From Methylibium sp035762065 (GTDB lineage Bacteria > Pseudomonadota > Gammaproteobacteria > Burkholderiales > Burkholderiaceae_C), in the NCBI RefSeq assembly GCF_035762065.1, contig NZ_DASTPW010000010.1:1-64000 (forward strand): a DNA stretch of 64,000 nucleotides, read 5' to 3'. A program made the translations under genes and the position numbers. The notes beneath the pieces are model-generated. The model had not been told where the DNA came from and did no database searches. It saw nothing but the letters and a program-made list of their open reading frames with translations. How positions within the stretch are numbered: position 1 is the stretch's first letter; each line of letters opens with the position of its first letter. Below, one piece after another: positions 50,986-60,478 of this stretch.

Positions 50986-52167
50986 ATGCTGATCGACTTC
51001 TTCTACACGCTGCGCGCCGCCCGGCTGAAGGTCAGCGTCACCGAGTACCTGAGCCTGCTCGAAGCGCTGAAGCTCGACGTGCTGGCGGATGACGAAGGCC
51101 CGTCGATCGACCGCTTCTACGTCCTCGCGCGCACCGCGCTCGTCAAGGACGAGGCGCAGTTCGACAAGTTCGACCGCGCCTTCGCCGCGTACTTCAAGGG
51201 CGTCGAGATGCTCACCGACTTCACGCTCGAGGTGCCGCTCGACTGGCTGCGCCAGACGCTGGAGCGCGAATTCACGCCCGAGGAACTCGCCGCGATCGAG
51301 ACGATGGGCTGGGACGAGCTGATGCAGACGCTCAAGCAGCGCTTCGAGGAACAGAAGGAACGCCACGAGGGCGGCAGCAAGTGGATCGGCACCGGCGGCA
51401 CCTCGCCCTTCGGCCACGGCGGCGCGAACCCGCAGGGCATCCGCATCGGCGGCGCGGGCCGCACCAAGAGCGCGGTGAAGGTCTGGGAGCAGCGCGCCTA
51501 CCGCGACTACGACGACGGCAAGGAGCTCGGCACCCGCAACATCAAGGTGGCGCTGCGCCGGCTGCGGCGCTTCGCGCGCGAGGGCAGCGAGCTCGAGCTC
51601 GATCTCGACGGCACGATCCACGGCACCGCGGCGAACGCCGGGCTGCTCGACATCCGGATGATTCCGGAGCGCCACAACAAGGTGAAGGTGCTGCTGCTGA
51701 TGGACGTCGGCGGCACGATGGACGAGCACGTGCATCGCGTCGAGGAACTCTTCAGCGCGGCCAAGAGCGAGTTCAAGCACCTCGAGTTCTATTACTTCCA
51801 CAACTGCGTCTACGACTTCGTCTGGAAGAACAACCGCCGTCGCTTCGCCGAGAAGCTGGCCACCTTCGACCTGATCCGCAAGTACAACCGCGACTACAAG
51901 CTCGTCTTCGTCGGCGACGCGACGATGAGCCCCTACGAGATCCTGCAGCCGGGCGGCAGCGTCGAATACAACAACGAGGAGCCGGGTGCCGAATGGCTGC
52001 AGCGCCTGACGCACGCCTTCCCGAAGTACGCCTGGATCAACCCGGAGCCGCAGGGCGTGTGGGGCTACCGGCAGAGCATCGCGATCGTCCAGCAGCTGAT
52101 GGGCCAGCGCATGTTCCCGCTGACGCTCGGCGGGCTCGAAGGCGCGATGCGCCTGCTCACCAAGTAG
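50986..52167 (+). CDS. von Willebrand A domain protein (CoxE-like)
   Basis: A 393-residue cytoplasmic protein with an N-terminal CoxE-like helical region (MLIDFFYTLRAARLKVSVTEYLSLLEAL), a Gly-rich linker (GTGGTSPFGHGGANPQG) and a C-terminal vWA domain. The MIDAS motif, usually DxSxS, reads DVGGT (240-244), so metal binding is altered or family-specific. Such proteins work with MoxR ATPases as a two-part chaperone or metal-insertion device. ATG at 50986 has GCAGGAG upstream. It is the last gene of the operon that starts with moxR at 48534. Confidence 0.92.
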   Translation: MLIDFFYTLRAARLKVSVTEYLSLLEALKLDVLADDEGPSIDRFYVLARTALVKDEAQFDKFDRAFAAYFKGVEMLTDFTLEVPLDWLRQTLEREFTPEELAAIETMGWDELMQTLKQRFEEQKERHEGGSKWIGTGGTSPFGHGGANPQGIRIGGAGRTKSAVKVWEQRAYRDYDDGKELGTRNIKVALRRLRRFAREGSELELDLDGTIHGTAANAGLLDIRMIPERHNKVKVLLLMDVGGTMDEHVHRVEELFSAAKSEFKHLEFYYFHNCVYDFVWKNNRRRFAEKLATFDLIRKYNRDYKLVFVGDATMSPYEILQPGGSVEYNNEEPGAEWLQRLTHAFPKYAWINPEPQGVWGYRQSIAIVQQLMGQRMFPLTLGGLEGAMRLLTK

Positions 52168-52290
52168 CGCGCGCGTCCGTTCGACGCCGTCGCGCGCGCC
52201 GGCCTGGGCTGCGACCCGGCATGGCATGTGCCCGAAGGCGAAGCCTCCGACATCCAGCGTCGGTCTATCGCACCAGCCACACTCGCATCG

Positions 52291-54279
52291 ATGACGACCG
52301 GGCGCCGTGACCCTCCCCGTTGGCCGCGGCTCCGGCTCGCATCGATGCTGCTGACGGTCGCGGTGATCGCGGCGCCCGCTGCCTTCGCGCAGACGCCGGG
52401 CGACGACGAAGACGCCTCGGCTTCGGAGCAGCGCCGCAACGAGCGGGTGCGCGGCGAAGCCGATGCGCCGGCCGCGAGCGCCGAAGCCGCGAGCGCGCCC
52501 GAGCGCACCGAAACCGCCACGACGCGGCTCGACGCGGTCAAGGACGGCGCCTACGCGCTCGAGTTGCGCGGCCCGAGGCGCGTGCGGGAACTGCTCGCGC
52601 GTCATCTCGACCTCGCGCGTTTTCGCACGCAGACCGACATCGCGCCGGTCGAACTCGGCCGGCTGATGGCCGCGACGCCCGCCGAGGTGCGCGCGCTGCT
52701 CGAGCCCGAAGGCTGGTTCGAGGCGCGCGTGGACGTGCAGCGCGTGCCGGCGCCCGAAGGCGGCGGCGTGCCGACGATCCGGGTCGAGGTCGATCCCGGG
52801 CCGCCGGTGCTGGTCGGCCGGCTCGACTTCCAGTTGCGCGGCCCCTGGTCGGCCGCGCTGGACGACAACGATCCCGAGAGCGAGCGCCTCGCGCGCCGCT
52901 GGGCGCGGCTGCAGCGCGGCTGGGCGCTGCCGAGCGGCCGCGTCTTCACGCAAAGCGGCTGGAGCGATGCGAAGAACGCGCTGCTGATCGCCTCGCGCTC
53001 GCGCGGCTACGCGAACGCGCGCTATGCCGACACGCTGGCCGACATCGACGTGCCCAAGCGCCGCGCCGACCTCTCGGTCGCGCTCGACAGCGGGCCGCTG
53101 TACCGGCTGGGCGAGGTGCGCGTCGAGGGGCTGCAGCGCACGCCCGCGTCCGCCGCGCTGAACCTGCGGCCCTTCGAGCTGGGCAGCGTCTACACCGAAG
53201 GCGCGCTGCTCGACTACCAGGAGGCGCTGCAGAAGGTCGGCCTCTACGAGGGCATCGCGGTCGAGCTCGACCTCGATGCGCCGGACCCGGCGAACGCGGT
53301 GGTCATCGCGCGGCTGCGCGAGGCGCAAGCGCAGAACGCGAGCTTCAGCGTGGGCTTCTCCAGCAACACCGGCCCGCGCTTCGGCGTCGAGCACACGCAT
53401 CGGCGCTTCTTCGGCCGCGACCTGGTGGCCTCGAGCAAGCTGCGCTTCGGCCGCGACGAACGCACCGCCTCCTTCGACCTGCTCACCTACCCGAAGGAAG
53501 GCGGCGTGCGCGACCTCGCCGGCGTCAGCTACGAGTACCTCGATGCCGGCGGCGCGCTGACGGTGACGCAGCGCGCGCGCATCGGCCGCCAGCGCGAGAC
53601 GCAGCGCATCGACCGCCTCGTCACCTTCGAATACCTGCAGACGCGGCTCGAGACCGCCACGCGCAGCGGCACCGACCGCGCGCTGTGGGGCAACGTCGCG
53701 TGGTCGCACCGCGACGTGAACAACCTGAGCTTCCCGACGCGCGGGCTGATCGTCGGCGCGCAGGCCGGCGGCGGCGCGGCGCGCGATGCCGACGGCGAAC
53801 AGGGCCCGTTCGCGCGCCTGCAGCTCGGCGCCACCTGGTACCGGCCGCTGGTCGCCGGCTGGCTCGGCCAGTTCCGCGGCGAGGTCGCGCAGGTGGTCAA
53901 GAAGGAGACGCAGGGCGTGCCCGACGCGCTGCTGTTCCGCGCCGGCGGCGACGACTCGGTGCGCGGCTACGGCTACCGCACGCTCGGCCCGGTGCGCGAC
54001 GGCGCGGTCGTCGGCGGACCGGTGCTCGCCACCGCCAGCGTCGAGGCGATGCACCGCTTCACCGACGCGCGCGGCTCGCGCTGGCGCGACTGGTACTACG
54101 CCGCCTTCGTCGATGCCGGCAACGCGGCCGACGACTGGAACGAGCTCGACCCCGCGCTCGGCTACGGCGTCGGCGTGCGCTGGCGCAGCCCGATCGGGCC
54201 GCTGCGCGTCGACCTCGCCTACGGCGAACGGGTGCGCAGCGTGCGGCTGCACATCAGCGTCGGCGTGAGCTTCCGGTGA
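52291..54279 (+). CDS. tamA: Translocation and assembly module outer-membrane protein TamA (BamA/Omp85 family)
   Basis: A 662-residue Omp85 protein that helps insert autotransporters and other proteins in the outer membrane. After a signal region (MLLTVAVIAAPAAFAQ) comes an acidic, Ala-rich stretch of about 50 residues not usual in E. coli TamA. Then come POTRA repeats (for example YRLGEVRVEGLQRTPASAALNLRPFELGSVYTEGALLDYQEALQKVGLYEGIAVEL), then a 16-strand barrel with the Omp85 motif LLFRAGGDDSVRGYGYRTLGP and the final strand LHISVGVSFR ending in Arg. The start is taken at ATG 52291; an earlier in-frame ATG is at 52228. It precedes tamB by seven bases. Confidence 0.93.
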   Translation: MTTGRRDPPRWPRLRLASMLLTVAVIAAPAAFAQTPGDDEDASASEQRRNERVRGEADAPAASAEAASAPERTETATTRLDAVKDGAYALELRGPRRVRELLARHLDLARFRTQTDIAPVELGRLMAATPAEVRALLEPEGWFEARVDVQRVPAPEGGGVPTIRVEVDPGPPVLVGRLDFQLRGPWSAALDDNDPESERLARRWARLQRGWALPSGRVFTQSGWSDAKNALLIASRSRGYANARYADTLADIDVPKRRADLSVALDSGPLYRLGEVRVEGLQRTPASAALNLRPFELGSVYTEGALLDYQEALQKVGLYEGIAVELDLDAPDPANAVVIARLREAQAQNASFSVGFSSNTGPRFGVEHTHRRFFGRDLVASSKLRFGRDERTASFDLLTYPKEGGVRDLAGVSYEYLDAGGALTVTQRARIGRQRETQRIDRLVTFEYLQTRLETATRSGTDRALWGNVAWSHRDVNNLSFPTRGLIVGAQAGGGAARDADGEQGPFARLQLGATWYRPLVAGWLGQFRGEVAQVVKKETQGVPDALLFRAGGDDSVRGYGYRTLGPVRDGAVVGGPVLATASVEAMHRFTDARGSRWRDWYYAAFVDAGNAADDWNELDPALGYGVGVRWRSPIGPLRVDLAYGERVRSVRLHISVGVSFR

Positions 54280-54286
54280 GCACGGC

Positions 54287-57200
54287 ATGAGCGAGACGCC
54301 CGAAGGTCGCACCTCGCTCGCACCGCCGCCGGCGGCGCCGCCGCGCAAGCCGCGGCTGTTCGGCAAGCTGACGCTCGCGCTGCTGCTGGCGCCGCCGGTC
54401 GCCGCGCTGGCGGCGATCGGCGCGCTGTGGCAGGGCCTGCACACCGAGGCCGGCACGCGCTGGTGGCTGGCGCGCATCGCGCGCCACGTGCCGGCCGTCG
54501 CGATCGACGCGCCGCGCGGCGCGCTGCTCGGCCGCGACGCGAAGTTCGCCGCCGACCGCCTCGTGCTGCGCCTGGGCACCGCGACGCTGCGGATCGACGG
54601 CCTGCGCCTCGACGGCCTGCACGCCAGCGGCTGGCGTGCGACCTCGCCCTACGCCCGGCTCGACGCGGCGCTGCTCGCGGCAGATCGCATCCGGCTCGAG
54701 ACCGCACCCGATCCCGCGCCGAAGCCGCCCTCCCCGCCGCCGATGTCGCTGCGCACGCCGGTGGCGCTGCGCGTCGACGCGCTGCGCATCGCGGCCTTCG
54801 AGCTTGCGGCGCTGGGCGCGCCGGTCGAGCAGATCCGCGCGCGCATCGAGGTGGGCGCCGAGCATCGGCTCGACGACTTCAGCGCACGCTGGCGCGGCCT
54901 CGTCGCGCAAGGCCAGGCGCGGCTCGAAGCCGACGGCGCGATGCAGCTCGAAGCGCGCAGCACGCTCGCCGCCGATCCGAACGCCGCGTCCTCGCTGCTG
55001 CCGCCGGGCGCGCGCGAGCTGCGGGTCGAAGTGCAGGCCAGCGGGCCGCTCGCGCGCTTCGATGCGCAGGCCGCGCTCGAACTGCAGGACCAGCGCGTCG
55101 ATGCGAAGGCGCAGCTCGCGCCTTTCGAGCGCGCGCCGCTCTCGCGGCTCGACGCGCGCTTCGACAAGCTCGACCTCGCCCGGCTTGCCGGCGCGCTCGG
55201 CAACGCCGCGGTGCTGCCGGGCACCGCGCTCGACGGCACGCTGCAGGTCCAGCTGACGCCCGAGCAGCCGCTGGTCGTGCAGGCCACGGTGCGCAACGCC
55301 GAGCCCGGCCGCTGGGACCGCCGCCGGCTGCCGCTGGCCGGGCTCGACCTGCTCGCGCGCGGCGCCGGCAGCGCCTGGACGATCGAGCGCGGCCGGCTGC
55401 AACTGGCCGGCGACGGCGCGCGCGCGGCCGGCAGCGTCGAGGCCGCCGGCCGCATCGACGCGGCGCGTGCCGACGTCGAGCTGCGGCTGCGCGACGTGCT
55501 GCTGCGTGCGCTCGACGAACGCGCGCCGGCCCTGCGGCTGGCCGGGCCCATCAAGCTGCAACACGAGCCGCCGGCCGGCGCGAGCGGTGCGGGCGTGGTG
55601 CGCGTCGATGCGCAGCTCGAGGCCGTGCAGCTCGCGACGCCGGTCTCGCGCGGCACGGCGGCCGCGAAGCCGCTGCTGCGCGAGCCGCTGCGCCTGGCGC
55701 TCGCGGCGAGCGCCGACCTGCAGGCCGCGCGCTACACGGTCGACAAGCTGCAGGCGCGCAGCGCCGGCGCGCGGCTCGACGGCAAGGGCCGCGCCGAACG
55801 CGACGGCGCGGCCTGGCAGGCGCAGGCCGAGCTGTCGCTGGCCGAGTTCGATCCGGCGCCGTGGCTCCCCGGCGATCCCGGCGCGGCGTGGAAGCGCGCG
55901 CGCAACCGGCTCGCGGGGCAGCTGAAGCTCGACGCGCGCGTGCCGGCGGCGCTGCCGGCGCCCCCGGCGGCAGCGCGCAAGGCCGCGGCGCCGCCCGAAG
56001 CGCTGCGCTGGCTCGCCGCCACGCAGGGCCGGCTCGACCTGCGCTTCGCCGACAACCTGTTCGCCGGTCAGCCGCTCGACCTGAACGCGCAGGCCGAAGC
56101 CGACGGCCGCGGCAACGCGAGCGCGCGGCTCGACGCGCTCGCCGCCGGCAACCGTGCGAAGGGCGAGCTCGTGCTCGCGCTCGCGGCCAGCCGCACCGGC
56201 GGCGAACGCGCGCAGCTGGAGATCGACGCGCCGGCGCTGGACCGGCTCGCACCGCTCGCGCAGGCTTTCGGGCTGGGCGCGCTCGCGGGCCGGCTGCAGG
56301 CGCAGGCCAGCGCCGACGGCCCGCTCGGCGCCTGGCTCGGCGGCACGCCGAACGCGGCGCTGCGCACGCGCGGCGACGCCAAGGCGCAGAGGATCGACGC
56401 GGCCGGTGTGACGCTTGCCGCCGGCACCGCCCGCTGGGACCTGACGCTGCCGGCGCGCGCCGACCTCGGCGGCACGGCCGATCCCAAGCTCGAAGCACGC
56501 GCCGAGCTGCGCGAGCTGAAGTCGGGCGGCCTCGCGGTGCCGCAAGCCACGCTCGATCTGGCCGGCAGCCTCGCGGCGCACCGCGCCCGCTTGCAGGCGA
56601 CGTTGCGGCCGGGTTCAGCGCCGACGCAGGCCGCGGCGGATGCGCAGGCCGCCGCCGCGTCCCGCTCCGGCGTCGCGAGCAACGCGGACGGCGCGGAAGC
56701 GGCGAAGCCGAACGGCCTCGGGCCGCTCGCGCTGGCGCTCGACTTCGAAGGCGGCTGGCAGGCGCAGCCGGCGACCGAAGGCGGGCTCTGGCGCGGCCGC
56801 TGGAACGAACTGCTGCTGCGCCCGGCGGGTGCGCGCTCGGCCAGCGCGGCGACGCCGCTGGTCGAGGCGCGCGGCGTCGAGCTCGAATGGCAGCAGGGCA
56901 GGAGCGGCCTGCGCCTGGCCGTCGCGCCGGCGCAGGCCGAGGTGCTCGGCGCGGTGCTGCGCTGGAGCCGCGCCGAGTGGTCGCGCACGACGGCGGCGGC
57001 GGGCGCCGCGCCGAAGGACCGGATCGAGCTGGACGCGACGGTCGAGCCGTTTCGCGTCGCGCCGCTGCTGCAGCGGCTGCAGCCCGATTTCGGCTGGGGC
57101 GGCGACCTGCTCGTCGCCGGCAAGGCCCGCGTGCGCAGCGAACCTGCGCTCACCGCGGCGATCGAGATCGCGCGCACCGGCGGCGACCTGACGGTGCAGG

Positions 57201-58672
57201 AGTTCGACGTGGTGCAGCGGCTGGGCCTGAGCGCGCTGCGGCTCGACCTGAACGTCGCGCAGGGCGTCTGGGCCGCGACGCAGGTGATCGACGGCGAGAC
57301 GCTGGGCCGCGTCGCCGGCGCGCAGACGGTGCGCGGCCGCGGCGGCGACGGCGGCGCGCTCTTGCCGGCGGCGGATGCGCCGGTCGAAGGCGCGATCCGG
57401 CTGCAGGTGGACAACCTTTCCACCTGGGGCGCCTGGGTGCCGGCCGGCTGGCGGCTGGGCGGCGCGCTCGACGGCGTGGTGACGATCGGCGGGCGCTTCG
57501 GCGCGCCGGAGCTCACCGGCTCGCTTTCCGGCCGGCAGCTCGCGGTGCGCAACGCGCTCGAAGGCGTCGCGCTGGCCGACGGCGACCTGCAGGCGCGCTT
57601 CGACGGCGAGACGGCGAAGCTCGAGAACCTGAGCTTCCGTGCCGGCGACGGCAAGCTCGAAGCGCGCGGCGACGCGCGCCTGGGCGCCGCGCCGCGGGCG
57701 AACCTGCGCGTCAACGCCGAGCGCGCGACGGTGCTGGGCCGCGTCGACCGGCGCGTGGTGGCCAGCGGCGAGGCGCGGCTGGCGCTCGACGCGCAGGCGA
57801 TCCGGCTCGAAGGCGAGCTGCGCGCCGACGAGGGCCTGATCGACATCAGCCGCGGCGACGCGCCCAAGCTCGGCGAGGACGTGCGCGTGCGCCGCACCGC
57901 CGCGACGCCCGGCGAGGCCGGCGTGCCGGCGCCGGCCACCGCGCCGCCGGCGCCGCCGCGCAACGTCGACCTGCGCCTGGCCGTGGCGCTGGGCGAGCGC
58001 TTCCGGCTGCGCGGCCGCGGCATCGACACGCGGCTCGAAGGCCGGCTGCTGCTCACCTCGCCGAAGGCCAAGCTCACCGCGAGCGGCGAGATCCGGACGG
58101 TCGACGGCACCTACGAGGCCTACGGCCAGAGCCTGGTGATCGAGCGCGGCGTGATCACCTTCGTCAGCGACATCGCCAACCCGCGGCTCGACATCCAGGC
58201 GGTGCGCGCGAAGACCGAGGTGCGCGTCGGCGTGATCGTCTCGGGCAGTGCCCAGTCGCCGCGCGTGCGGCTGTTCTCCGAGCCGGAGCTGCCCTCGACC
58301 GAGAAGCTCGCGCTGCTGGTCACCGGCCGCAGCTACGACAGCCTCGGCGGCGCCGAGACCGCCTTGCTGCAGCAGGCCGCGATGGCGCTGCTGGCCGGCG
58401 ACGGCGGCGACGGCCAGAGCAAGTTCGACGTCGCGCGGATGCTGCAGCTCGACGAGCTCTCGGTGCGCCAGAGCGACGGCGCGGTGCGCGACACGGTAGT
58501 CACGCTGGGCAAGCAGATTTCCGATCGCGTCTACGTCGGCTACGAGCGCGGCCTGCAGGCCGCAGGCGGCAACTGGCAGCTGATCTACCGGATCGCACAG
58601 CGCTTCACGCTGCGCGCGCAGTCGGGCGACGACCCGGCCGTCGACCTGATCTGGATGTTCAGGTGGAACTGA
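54287..58672 (+). CDS. tamB: Translocation and assembly module inner-membrane protein TamB (DUF490/AsmA-like)
   Basis: A 1461-residue bridge protein. A basic N-terminus and one membrane segment (LTLALLLAPPVAALAAIGALW, about 29-49) are followed by a very long beta-strand-rich, Ala/Arg/Leu-rich periplasmic region typical of lipid-transfer beta-taco proteins. The C-terminal DUF490 domain (TASGEIRTVDGTYEAYGQ, VITFVSDIANPRLDIQAV and DRVYVGYERGLQ) is well conserved and ends in MFRWN. It forms the TAM complex with TamA and takes part in phospholipid transport to the outer membrane. The stop of tamA is seven bases upstream. Confidence 0.95.
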   Translation: MSETPEGRTSLAPPPAAPPRKPRLFGKLTLALLLAPPVAALAAIGALWQGLHTEAGTRWWLARIARHVPAVAIDAPRGALLGRDAKFAADRLVLRLGTATLRIDGLRLDGLHASGWRATSPYARLDAALLAADRIRLETAPDPAPKPPSPPPMSLRTPVALRVDALRIAAFELAALGAPVEQIRARIEVGAEHRLDDFSARWRGLVAQGQARLEADGAMQLEARSTLAADPNAASSLLPPGARELRVEVQASGPLARFDAQAALELQDQRVDAKAQLAPFERAPLSRLDARFDKLDLARLAGALGNAAVLPGTALDGTLQVQLTPEQPLVVQATVRNAEPGRWDRRRLPLAGLDLLARGAGSAWTIERGRLQLAGDGARAAGSVEAAGRIDAARADVELRLRDVLLRALDERAPALRLAGPIKLQHEPPAGASGAGVVRVDAQLEAVQLATPVSRGTAAAKPLLREPLRLALAASADLQAARYTVDKLQARSAGARLDGKGRAERDGAAWQAQAELSLAEFDPAPWLPGDPGAAWKRARNRLAGQLKLDARVPAALPAPPAAARKAAAPPEALRWLAATQGRLDLRFADNLFAGQPLDLNAQAEADGRGNASARLDALAAGNRAKGELVLALAASRTGGERAQLEIDAPALDRLAPLAQAFGLGALAGRLQAQASADGPLGAWLGGTPNAALRTRGDAKAQRIDAAGVTLAAGTARWDLTLPARADLGGTADPKLEARAELRELKSGGLAVPQATLDLAGSLAAHRARLQATLRPGSAPTQAAADAQAAAASRSGVASNADGAEAAKPNGLGPLALALDFEGGWQAQPATEGGLWRGRWNELLLRPAGARSASAATPLVEARGVELEWQQGRSGLRLAVAPAQAEVLGAVLRWSRAEWSRTTAAAGAAPKDRIELDATVEPFRVAPLLQRLQPDFGWGGDLLVAGKARVRSEPALTAAIEIARTGGDLTVQEFDVVQRLGLSALRLDLNVAQGVWAATQVIDGETLGRVAGAQTVRGRGGDGGALLPAADAPVEGAIRLQVDNLSTWGAWVPAGWRLGGALDGVVTIGGRFGAPELTGSLSGRQLAVRNALEGVALADGDLQARFDGETAKLENLSFRAGDGKLEARGDARLGAAPRANLRVNAERATVLGRVDRRVVASGEARLALDAQAIRLEGELRADEGLIDISRGDAPKLGEDVRVRRTAATPGEAGVPAPATAPPAPPRNVDLRLAVALGERFRLRGRGIDTRLEGRLLLTSPKAKLTASGEIRTVDGTYEAYGQSLVIERGVITFVSDIANPRLDIQAVRAKTEVRVGVIVSGSAQSPRVRLFSEPELPSTEKLALLVTGRSYDSLGGAETALLQQAAMALLAGDGGDGQSKFDVARMLQLDELSVRQSDGAVRDTVVTLGKQISDRVYVGYERGLQAAGGNWQLIYRIAQRFTLRAQSGDDPAVDLIWMFRWN

Positions 58673-58682
58673 TGACGCCCAG

Positions 58683-58754
58683 CCCCGTTGCGGCTTCGCC
58701 GCTCGCCATCAACGGGGCACCGCTGGCGGCCCGGCGAAGCGGGATCCGCGGCGG
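58683..58754 (-). repeat. Copy 2 of the ~70-bp intergenic dispersed repeat
   Basis: Read on the minus strand it starts CCGCCGCGGATCC and ends AACGGGG, matching 6819-6888 along its length with about ten differences. It fills the space between the tamB stop and the end of the flippase gene. The orientation is opposite to copy 1. Confidence 0.75.
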
Positions 58755-58774
58755 TCGTTGAGTGGACAACCGCT

Positions 58775-60205
58775 CTACCAGAAGCCGACCCATTGCGCGA
58801 GCCGGTTGCCGCCGTGCCCGAGCGCGAAGCCGAGCACCCACCAGGCCAGCATGCCGATTTCCAGCCGCCAGCGGTTCAGGCCGTGGCGCGCGTTGAGCCA
58901 CAGCGTCAGCAGCACCGCCGGCAGCTCGCGCAAGGCGATGGCGACCAATCCCCAGAACAGCCCGCCGAGCGCGAGGCCGAGCGGGATCAGCGTGAAGGTG
59001 GAGACGACCCGCACCGCGTTGAGCATCGCGTGGTACTGCGGCTGGTTCAGCGCGAGGTAGACCTGGTGCGCGAGCTGGTAGCGCGCCAGCAGCAGCGACA
59101 GGGCCAGGATCGACAGGATCGGCCCGGCGTCGCGGTAGCGCTCGTCGTAGAGGATGTCGATCAGGAGCGGCCCCGTGGCGAACAGCAGGCCGGAGCCCAG
59201 CAGCATCACCGGATCGACGCGGCGGCGCGCCTTCAAGTAGATCTCGGCGAGGCGCTGCGGATCGTTGCGCGCCATCTCGCTGAAGGCCGGCAGCAGCACG
59301 TTTCCGAACAGCTTCTCCATCACCAGCACCGCGGCCGACGAAAGGCCGAAGGCCACCGAGTACAGGCCCATGTAGTGCGCGTCGGCGACGCCGGCGAGCA
59401 GCAGCCGGTCGGCGTTGAGCGCCCACACGCCGACCGCCGACGACAGGAACAGCCACTTGCCGAAATGCATCAGCTCGGAGAGCACCGTGCGGTCCCAGGC
59501 CCAGCGGTTCTTCACCTCGGGCCAGAGGCGGTGGCTCAGCACGGTGTGCAGCGTCTGGCCGATCAGGTTGGCCGCGACGATCGCCCAGATCGAGCGCGTC
59601 AGCCAGGCCAGCACGATCATCACGACGATCTGGGTGATCTGCTGGGCCAGCTCGAGCGACACGTAGCGGCGCATGTCGAGCTCGCGCACCGCGGTGTGCA
59701 CGCTGGTGGAGTGGAAGCCGTGCGCGATCGAGCCGAGGCCGCTGGCGGCCAGCACCCACGGCAGCACCGGGGCCGCGTAGGTGGAGTTGGCGGGCACGAA
59801 CCCCATGAGGTTCGCCGCGTACAGCAGCAAGCCGAGCAGCACCGTGACGGCGCACAGCACGAAGCCGCGCACCACCTGCACGCTCCACACGGTGTTCAGG
59901 AAGACCCGTTCCTTCGCGCGCTCGTGCCGCACGACGCTCTGGTGCAGGCCGACGTCCGACAGGTTCAAGAGCACGATCGAGACCGTCAGCACGATGGCCA
60001 TCACGCCGAACATCTCGGGCACCAGCAGGCGCGTGACGACGAGGTTGGCGCCCAAGCGCAGCACGTGGCCCAAGCCCACGCTGCCGGCGGACCACAGGCT
60101 CGCGCCCATCATGCGTTTGCGCAGCGACGGCCGACGGCTCTCGACGCGGCTCGGATCGGGGGGAATGGCGGACTCCGGCTTCGCGGCTTCGGGCACTGAG
60201 GACAT
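58775..60205 (-). CDS. Polysaccharide/oligosaccharide flippase (Wzx/PST family)
   Basis: A 476-residue membrane protein of the MOP superfamily with about 12 to 14 membrane segments. The N-terminal RMMGASLWSAGSVGLGHVLRLGANLVVTRLLVPEMFGVMAI is typical of PST-type exporters that flip lipid-linked sugar units across the inner membrane. A conserved central EKLFGNVLLPAFSEMARNDPQRLAEIY block follows. No glycosyltransferases are linked here. The start ATG at 60205 (MSSVPEAAKPES) is preferred; the longer frame runs into the tRNA-Arg gene. It has its own region downstream of tRNA-Arg on the same strand. Confidence 0.9.
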   Translation of the reverse strand: MSSVPEAAKPESAIPPDPSRVESRRPSLRKRMMGASLWSAGSVGLGHVLRLGANLVVTRLLVPEMFGVMAIVLTVSIVLLNLSDVGLHQSVVRHERAKERVFLNTVWSVQVVRGFVLCAVTVLLGLLLYAANLMGFVPANSTYAAPVLPWVLAASGLGSIAHGFHSTSVHTAVRELDMRRYVSLELAQQITQIVVMIVLAWLTRSIWAIVAANLIGQTLHTVLSHRLWPEVKNRWAWDRTVLSELMHFGKWLFLSSAVGVWALNADRLLLAGVADAHYMGLYSVAFGLSSAAVLVMEKLFGNVLLPAFSEMARNDPQRLAEIYLKARRRVDPVMLLGSGLLFATGPLLIDILYDERYRDAGPILSILALSLLLARYQLAHQVYLALNQPQYHAMLNAVRVVSTFTLIPLGLALGGLFWGLVAIALRELPAVLLTLWLNARHGLNRWRLEIGMLAWWVLGFALGHGGNRLAQWVGFW

Positions 60206-60310
60206 CGCTGGCAATTGTCGAACGCGCGCCCCGGCCGTCTCGAGTGAATAGTTCGCGCGCTGCGTCGCGCCCCCGGGAGTCGAGGGCCGGCGTGTGGAGG
60301 CGAAAGGTGT

Positions 60311-60385
60311 TGGCGGCCCCGACAGGAATCGAACCTGTATCTGCCCCTTAGGAGGGGGCCGTTCTATCCATTGAACTACAGGGCC
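60311..60385 (-). tRNA. tRNA-Arg (anticodon CCT)
   Basis: A 75-nt tRNA on the minus strand. The acceptor stem GGCCCTG pairs with CGGGGCC, followed by G and an encoded CCA. The D-arm is AGTTCAATGGATAGAAC, the anticodon loop CTCCTAA gives anticodon CCT, and the T-arm is ACAGGTTCGATTCCTGT. It reads AGG codons, which are rare in such a GC-rich genome. Confidence 0.97.
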
Positions 60386-60478
60386 CGGGCGTCGTGGCTC
60401 GACGGCGGCGCGGATTGTGCCCGAGGGCCCCCGCTGCAACCTCCGCGCAAGCCTTCGATGCGCGAGCGCGACAGCACG

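Noticed and set aside
49513..54579. A 1688-codon open frame on the minus strand over the moxR operon and tamA
   Set aside because: It lies antisense to genes with clear homology and intact motifs. Its product is Arg/Ala/His-rich without domains, as expected for the shadow frame of very GC-rich genes.
54427..58761. A 1444-codon plus-strand frame overlapping tamB
   Set aside because: It is the +1/+2 shadow of tamB, extremely Arg/Ala-rich and without recognisable domains; tamB itself has the TM segment and DUF490 domain.
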